Assembly: GCA_947561395.2 (NCBI GenBank)
Contig: OX387193.1
Location: forward strand, 36,282,255-36,346,254
Reading direction: 5' to 3'
Origin: Buxus sempervirens
Lineage: Eukaryota > Streptophyta > Magnoliopsida > Buxales > Buxaceae
Length of the DNA stretch: 64,000 nt
Each line of letters opens with the position of its first letter. Position 1 is the first letter of the stretch. Of the stretch, positions 57,504 through 64,000 are shown piece by piece. The position numbers and the translations under genes are program-made. A model generated the notes under the pieces. It was not told the DNA's origin. It searched no databases and worked only from the letters and a program-made list of their open reading frames with translations.

Positions 57504-59726
57504 CGGAGTCACCTTGCGGATGAACGGCAAAGAGAAAAAGGATCTCGTTTTTGCGCCTGACATTTCTGTCGACATGGTCGACAAGCTTAATCCTTTGAAG
57601 TTTTCATTTTGAGAGGGAAGCGGCCAATGATATGGCGTCACTTCCTTGCTTTAGAGTTTCCTTAACCTTTGCTTTTCGGGTTTTTGTAGGGCAACTCTTC
57701 AGCATTTTAGTTTGAGTTTGAAAGAGATTAGATTGGACTTGAGTTCGCCAACCTGTTTCAGCGTTGATGCCAGACACCTGTCAATATTCTTTTCTTCTTG
57801 TTTGTTCCATTAAAGCTTTTAGGTGACTTCAGGCTTCTGATCCATTTTGTGTCTTTTACTTGAAGCTTGCTTGCTTGCATTTTCTTCTTCTCTCTCTCCT
57901 TTTTTTTATTAGGATTTGGTGGCCCAGGGTTGGGTTAGGATGTGGACCGAATGGAGAAAGGAGGAAGGAAGAGTGGAGGAGGAGTTGCTGTTGGTGAGGA
58001 GGTGCTTCTAGCGCTGTCCAGTGCCTCAAGGGAGCCCACACACCTGCTCTACTCTATTTACAAAAGTGTGAAATCAAAAATTACAAAAGGGGCCATCTTG
58101 CCCGATGATATCTTCATTTATGCTCATTCTTCTTCATGTCTTGTCATTCCTTCTTCTACAGTGTTTTCTGGTTGGCTTTCCCTTTTGTAGAGGCTCCCTA
58201 GCTTGGAGTGACTATTGCGGGGGATTGGGCAGGAATATTTTCCTTATTCCCTCTTCTTTCAGGTCGAGCCTTGTTTCTGACAAGCGTAGGAGTTCCCTGG
58301 GGAAGGATGCTCCACTGGGGATAAGTGGGGATTCCTCATGCTGTCATTATTTCTTTATAAAGCCTTTTCCCTCTGCTCTGGTTTGAGTTCCTTATGCTCG
58401 TCTACGCTCTTGTTGAGCGCGAGAGACTCCACCAAGGATTGATGCGAGCTTGTTTTATCTTCTTTTCGCTCTTCTTCGCAAAGCTGGCCTCTTCAGATTG
58501 GGCGAGGCTTGAGAAGTCTACATCATCAGGCATCACTCTCTTATTGCTTGAGAGGACTCTACGAGGGATGTAAGGGTGTTGTCCCTTGTTTGCTGAAGGC
58601 CTCCCACTGGGGATTTTGGAGGTTGTTATTCTCCGTTTACTGAAGGAACTCCACTGGGGATTTTGGAGAAGACGTTCGTCATCTCACTTTTGGCGTACCT
58701 GTGAAGGCAGGAAAAGACAACATGTTAGCCGTGGAATAGCTGGGGAATGCAAAACACTTCTTTTATTCTCTTCTTGCTCTGAGCCTTTTGCCCATCGCTA
58801 GAAGCGGCCTTTGCCAAGGTTAAGAAATTATCAACTCAGGTTAGTAGCCCAATGTGGAGCTCAAAAACAGTTAAGCAGAACAATTATAGAGAAAACAGGT
58901 GTGTCAGTGTGTGCCTGTGTTTGCAATATCAAAGAAATTTCCCAAGGTTAGACGGGACTTGGAGTGCTTGGTATTTTTTGAAGCATTGTCATCACAGGCC
59001 ACTGTGGAGTCTTCGACTCGGGCACAACCTACCGGTTCAGACCCCTTAGATCTGTTTATTCTTTCTCAGTTTATTTCCTGCCAATGTCACTGCTCTCTTC
59101 TATATCTTGCTCTGCTCAATCCAGATGTGCTCGGTTTTTTTTTTTTTTTTGGACTAACCACACAACGCCCTTTTTTCGGGTTTTCACTGTGTCTAGCCTT
59201 TCTGGGAGACCCTGAATTCCATCATTGCTGACGAATGCTGACTTAACTGTTTGCCCTGATCATTCCTTTCGGGATCCGAGAGGTCTTAGAGATAGGACGA
59301 AACGTAGGCTGGGCCTTGGTTATAAAAGAAATGATAGATGGGTCAAAAAAGCTTAATTCTTTGGGTTTGCAAAGTGTGCTACTTTTATTGTTGGTGGGAC
59401 TTACATCCTGGCTTATTTGTATCTCTATATTTTGGTTGGGTAAACATTTCCCCATTTTCTCTGTTTCTTTTCTTCTTCTTTTTTCTTTCTTTCTTGTTTC
59501 TTGTTGTATTTTCTCTTCTTTTTGAGGTTTTTTCTGGGCAAGAATGCCCGGTTTCTTTTTACTTTGCCAGGAATTCCCCGTTTGGTGTGTAGAACACTGG
59601 CAATGGGTTGAAAGAATTTTAAGGCTCAAAATTTTTTAACTAGGGGAGAGTTTAAGGTATTTGGAAGGATTTACAGTCTACAGAGAGTCAAGGATGGCCT
59701 CTCTTCATTTCCCAATCAGAATGATC
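57504..59726 (-). other. Non-coding 3' interior of element D
   Basis: About 2.2 kb between the pol stop and the polypurine tract. It matches parts of element A's 3' interior (57510-58140 with 286-890; 59290-59340 with about 3690-3740) but lacks A's 74-bp array. No credible ORF. Confidence 0.65.
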
Positions 59727-60239
59727 TTAGGCGTAGTATAGTTTGACTGCGTCTACATTTATCGGCTCAGGAAAAATTGCCCCGTCCATTTCTTGCAGGA
59801 TAAGTGCTCCTCGGGACAGAACCTTGTGGACTACGAATGGCCCTTCGTAGTTTGGCTTGAATTTCCCTCTATTGTCCTCTTGATGAGGAAAGATTCTCTT
59901 CAGTACTAGATCATCCACTTTGAACTGTCGTGGCTTCACTTTCTTGTTGTAGGCTCGCGCCACTCTCTGTTGATAAAGCTGGCCATGGCACAAAGCCTTA
60001 ATCCTCTTTTCATCCAATAATTGCAACTGGTCAAATCTGGATTCTTCCCATTCGACATCACTGATTTCAGCTTCCTTCAGAATTCTGAGTGACGGAATCT
60101 GCGCTTCCACGGGGAGGACTGCTTCCATTCTGTATACCAGGGAGAACGGGGTTGCCCCGGTCGATGTCCTAATCGACGTCCGATAGGCGTGCAGTGCATA
60201 TGGCAGCTTCTCATGCCAGTCTCGGTAGGTAACCACCAT
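59727..60239 (-). pseudogene. Element D pol: integrase C-terminal part
   Basis: 170 codons in frame with the integrase core, after a TAG at 60243-60245. It contains KLPYALHAYRTSIRTSTGAT, then the C-terminal DNA-binding region with FKVDDLVLKRIF and GPFVVHKVLSRGALIL typical of Ty3/Gypsy integrases. There is no clear chromodomain, as expected for Tat elements. It ends at a TAG beside the non-coding 3' interior. Confidence 0.88.
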
Positions 60240-60242
60240 TTT

Positions 60243-60890
60243 CTAGAGTATCTTCTTCAGATTCTTGTTGGCAGCCTCTACTGCCCCATTCATCTTGGGT
60301 CGGTATGCCGTGGAGTTTAGATGTCTAATCTTCAGATCTTCACACATCTTTTCCTTGTCCTTATTATTCAGATTCTTTGCATTGTCTGTGATGATCGCTT
60401 CTGGAACTCCGTAGTGACAGACTATATTGTTTCTGATAAACTTGAGCACATGAGATTTCTTTACATCCACGAAGGACATGGCCTCTACCCACTTGGTAAA
60501 GTAGTCAATTGCCACTAAGATGAACCGATGCCCGTTTGAAGCCATTGGATGAACCTGGCCTATCATGTCGATTCCCCAGATGGCAAACAGCCAAGGTGAT
60601 GTCATGGAGTACAGCGTATGCGGCGGTGCATGGATGTTGTCGGCATAAATCTGGCACAACTGGCATTTTCTGACATGAGCATAGGAGTCTGCCTCCATGG
60701 TCATCCAATAGTAACCCATCCTTAGAATCTTCCTTGCTAGCATATGGCCATTCATGTGTGCACCACACAACCCTCCATGGACCTCCTCAATCAATTTCTG
60801 CGCCTCGGCCTCTCTGACACATAGCAGTAGGGAGTCATTGTATGACTTCTTGTACAGTCTGCCCCCACTGTAGAAGTATTGCCCTGCCAA
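60243..60890 (-). pseudogene. Element D pol: integrase zinc-binding and catalytic core
   Basis: 215 codons. The zinc-binding part has H..H (EVHGGLCGAH) and C..C (RKCQLCQ). The core has the three acidic positions in WGIDMIGQ, ITDNAKN and MNGAVEAANK. Integrase inserts the DNA copy into the host chromosome. TGA at 60903-60905 lies just upstream and TAG closes it downstream, all in the same frame as the RT segment. Confidence 0.9.
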
Positions 60891-60998
60891 CCTCTGTATA
60901 GTTCACTTCACTGCAGCCGAGGCACTTTCTGGCAGGGTTCTGTTCCTTACGTATCTCTCAATGTCTGCGTACCAAGGTTCTTTTTAGGGTGTGCTTTT

Positions 60999-63506
60999 CT
61001 AGACATTGAAGCAGTAAACAGGGTAGCGCCGAATTTCTATCTCCAAATGTTGCACCCAAGCATCATCCGTGATGGTGGCCATTGATGCCAGCGTAGATAG
61101 TGCATCCGCAAACCGGTTCCCGTCTCGTGGCATGTAGTCGAATGTCACGCTCTCGAATTCTTCTTTTAATTCCTTGACCAGTTCCTGGTAGGGCACCAAC
61201 TTCACATCTCTGGTCTTCCACTCTCCCATCACTTGATAGATAATAAGACTTGAGTCGCCGAACACTTTCAGCTCTGGTATACGCATCTCGATTGCTACCC
61301 GCAAGCCTAACACACACGCTTCATATTCGGCCATGTTGCTAGTGCAATCAAACAGAAGTTTTGCTGCTATCGGGTGATGAACACCATCTGGAGAAATTAA
61401 CACTGCTCTGATCCCTTTTCCATTTATATTCACTGCCCCGTCAAAGAACATTTGCCACTTGGTTTCTTCTACCTCCTCTGTGGACTTGGTGCACATCACA
61501 TCTTCGTCCGGGAAGTGAGTTAGAAGTGGTTGGTAGTCAGGCAGTGGGTGCTCTGCCAAGTGATCCGCCACAGCTTGTCCCTTTATCGCCTTTCTAGTCG
61601 TGTAGACAATGTCGTACTCAGACAAAAGGACTTGCCATCTGGCGACCCTGCCAGTGGAAATCGGCTTCTCAAAGATGTACTTCAACGGATCCAGATTGGA
61701 GATTAGAAAGACTGTGTGGCTGAGCAAATAATGCCGGAGCTTCTGAGCTGCCCAGACCAAGGCGCAACATGTCTTTTCAAGCATTGTGGATCTAACTTCA
61801 AAGTTGGTAAATTTCTTGCTCAAGTAGTAGATCGCTCGTTCTTTTCTTCCTTTCTCATCGTGTTGCCCTAACACACATCCTACTGCCGTCTCGGAGACTG
61901 TCAGGTACATGATCAAGGGTCGTCCCAGGATAGGTGGGACCAATGTTGGCAGACTCATCAGATAGGCCTTGATCTTATCAAACGCTACTTGACAGTCGTC
62001 ATTCCAAACCACAGGGTTGTCCTTTTTTAGCAGTTTGAATATAGGCTCACACACAGGAGTCATCTGCGCAATGAACCTACTGATATACTGCAATCTGCCC
62101 AGGAACCCTCTCACTTCCTTTTCTGTAGATGGAGGAGGCATCTCCAGAATTGCCTTTGCTTTGGCGGGGTTGACCTCAATGCCTCGCTTGCCCACTATGA
62201 AGCCGAGCAGTTTTCCTGAAGTAACTCCAAACACGCACTTGTTTGGGTTGAGCCGGAGCTTGTGCTCTCTGAGTCTGTCGAACATCTTCCCAAGGTTTAC
62301 CAAGTGATCCTCTTCTTCCTTCGACTTCGCTATCATGTCATCCACATACACTTCCATCTCCTTGTGTATCATGTCGTGGAACAACAGAGTCATCGCACGC
62401 TGATATGTAGCGCCTGCATTCTTCAGTCCAAACGGCATCACGCGGTAGCAGTAAGTGCCCCAGTGCGTGATAAAGGATTTCTTCTCCATATCCTCAGGTG
62501 CCATCCTTATCTGGTTGTAACTAGAGAAGCCGTCCATAAAAGAGAACATCGAATGCGTTGCTGTATTGTCCACCAGTACATCAATGTGCGGCAATAGGAA
62601 ATCATCCTTCAGACTTGCTCTATTCAGATCTCTATAGTCAACACACATCCTGACCTTCCCGTCTTTCTTGGGGATTGGCACGATCTTGGCCAACCATTCC
62701 GGGTAATGAGTTACTTGCAAGAATCCGGCATCCAACTGCTTGGTGACCTCTTCCTTGATCTTTAGGGCCAATTCTGGCTTCGTGCGCCTGAGCTTCTGTT
62801 TCACAGGTACGGCCTCAGACTTTGTTGGTAACCGATGCACAACCAAGTCCGTATCTAACCCGGGCATATCCTCGTATGACCATGCAAACACGTCAGAATA
62901 AGATTTAAGAAAATCAATCATCTGTTTTCTCAATAATGGTGACAGCTTCTTACCAATTTGGAGGATCCTTGGTTGTGCTATTTCACCTATGTCAATTGGT
63001 TCTGTTTCCTCAATGTTGGCCTGGAGACCCTTTTCGTGCCTTTCCAATGCAAGTTGGATTTCAAGCGGGATCTCCCATGATTCATCATCGTCCTCATGCT
63101 TGGAAGGCTCATAGGGGACGATGTCTGAATCCTCTTGCTGTGATGGGCAAGTGCTCCAATCTGATTTGTCAAGTTCTTGCTCGTTTTCAGGATTGGACAC
63201 TGGCTCATGCATTTCATTTATTATTGCCATCTGGACTGGCTTTTCAATTTCTTTTTGTTCTTTTTGTTCACTTGCGGCAATCTTATTACCTATCCCGTGC
63301 CCCAGATTTTCCAAGTGTGCGTCGGAATTGATACTAAGGTCGCGATGCGCAAGTTGCTTATTTTTGTTATTTTCATTTTCAAGCAGATGCAAGTAGTAGG
63401 AAGCATTGAGATATTCATTAAAAATTTCAGCAGTAGCTACAACAAAAATCTCAGAGGTGGCAGAAACCCCCTTTGGGATAGCAGCTTTGCTGATAGCAAA
63501 AGGCAT
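60999..63506 (-). pseudogene. Element D pol: reverse transcriptase with two RNase H domains
   Basis: An 835-residue open segment. Residues 1-170 are a charged linker. RT spans about 210-460 with PIPKKDGKVRMCVDYRDLN and YVDD at 387-390. The RT-linked RNase H (about 530-655) has lost typical acidic positions (YLTVSETA, LISNLDPLKY). A second RNase H (about 683-808) keeps a full set, D689, E727, D751 and D801. A second, archaeal-type RNase H following a degenerate first one is a known hallmark of Tat-lineage elements. The segment ends at TAG 60999-61001, followed by in-frame TAA (60984) and TGA (60903). A TAG at 63513 lies just upstream. Confidence 0.93.
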
Positions 63507-63608
63507 GGCGCTCTAATTCTTCAGTGGTGCCCCGCCTTCCTTGTTGATAGCAATAGTCTTCTCTGGTTCGCCAGCTAGTATCATGTTGGCGCTCTCGTCA
63601 GAAGAGAT

Positions 63609-64000
63609 CTAGATAGGATCATGTGCTGCGCCTCCTGCCGGTTTGTTCTGGATTCTCTCTGATCGGGGGCCAGACTCTGACGATACCCTTACCCATGATC
63701 CACTAAGGGCAATTGCCATTGGTATCTCGTCCTTGGGTGGCGCGTATGCGATGGTGACTTCGTTGGCTGGGTCAACTCTGGGGGGTGCAAACATTATGGG
63801 TATTCCAGTCGGTATCCCAGGCACCTTGGAAGAGTAAGCTGGTGGTGCCCATTTGCCATAAGCTGCATGGTACACTTCCTCTGGTACTGACCCTAGCACT
63901 TGGGGCATGCTAAGGAACATGCGGTTCAAACCATCGCGAGTTCCGGGGTGCGGGATATAGGGAGGTGGAGGAGGCGACCTTGGCCTGCGAGTTGGCGCTC
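63609..64000 (-). pseudogene. Element D gag-pol: region upstream of RT, open to the window edge
   Basis: Open from the right edge to TAG 63609-63611, in the same frame as the RT segment. Proline/alanine-rich, with YIPHPGTRDG and SMPQVLGSVPEEVYHAAYGK. It lies in the part of Tat gag-pol before RT, but I see no protease motif in the visible piece. The reading frame continues outside the window, so its start is unknown. Confidence 0.6.

Larger units (their letters stand above)
55636..64000 (-). mobile_element. Element D: autonomous-type Tat/Ogre retrotransposon (partial, runs off window)
   Basis: A minus-strand Ty3/Gypsy element with 3' LTR (55636-57487), polypurine tract, a non-coding 3' interior and a pol gene that continues past the right edge. 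Two consecutive RNase H domains and the A-like LTR ends identify the Tat/Ogre lineage. Pol is interrupted by six nonsense codons without frameshift, so this copy is inactive. Gag and the 5' LTR are outside the window. Confidence 0.9.

Overview
This is plant nuclear DNA, and almost all of it is transposable elements nested inside each other. The evidence is Ty3/Gypsy elements with plant-type primer binding sites (initiator-Met and Arg tRNA), a CACTA transposon, a plant-type 5S rRNA sequence and a captured exon of the plant vitamin B6 gene PDX2. I see no intact host gene with introns. The long LTRs, the many solo LTRs and the nesting suggest a repeat-rich angiosperm, probably a dicot. I cannot name the species.

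Layout. Positions 1-23461 are element A, a minus-strand Tat/Ogre-like retrotransposon: partial 3' LTR (1-269), a non-coding repeat-rich 3' part, a second zinc-knuckle ORF (4886-5647), gag (5799-7208), a 53-bp tandem array, an upstream ORF1 remnant (8340-9414), leader, PBS, and a 5' LTR (10891-23461). It has no pol. Its 5' LTR is split by element B (12041-21558), a very young Tekay/Del-type chromovirus with 2359-bp LTRs, a GATCA target duplication and one gag-pol frame broken by a single TAG.

Positions 23462-37782 are the remains of element F: a retroelement ORF remnant, a PBS, and a 3.7-kb LTR that was invaded by solo LTR G (25530-27892, TSD CGCTC) and a CACTA transposon (29544-36919, TSD TTA). 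The CACTA carries a PDX2 exon, another gene fragment with one stop, and a 5S rRNA copy.

Positions 37783-54606 are an old degraded plus-strand Tat element E (gag, protease-region and LTR remnants). Its gag was hit by a TRIM (38251-48366, TSD TCTTC). The TRIM holds solo LTR H (38288-47928, TSD CTTTG), which holds solo LTR I (39535-45766, TSD GGTAC), which holds solo LTR J (40480-43372, TSD CCGAG). E's LTR holds solo LTR K (49236-52190). E itself seems to sit in an older LTR fragment L (54607-55309).

Positions 55636-64000 are element D, a minus-strand autonomous-type Tat/Ogre element running off the right edge. Its pol (protease region, RT, two RNase H domains, integrase) is one frame with six nonsense codons and no frameshift.

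How the parts relate: D is the kind of element whose enzymes could mobilise the pol-less A, since both have Tat-type LTR ends and the same polypurine tract. The most unusual pattern is that each Tat LTR carries its own short palindrome, present both just upstream of the TATA box and about 0.7-1.2 kb downstream, while the palindrome sequence differs from one LTR to the next.
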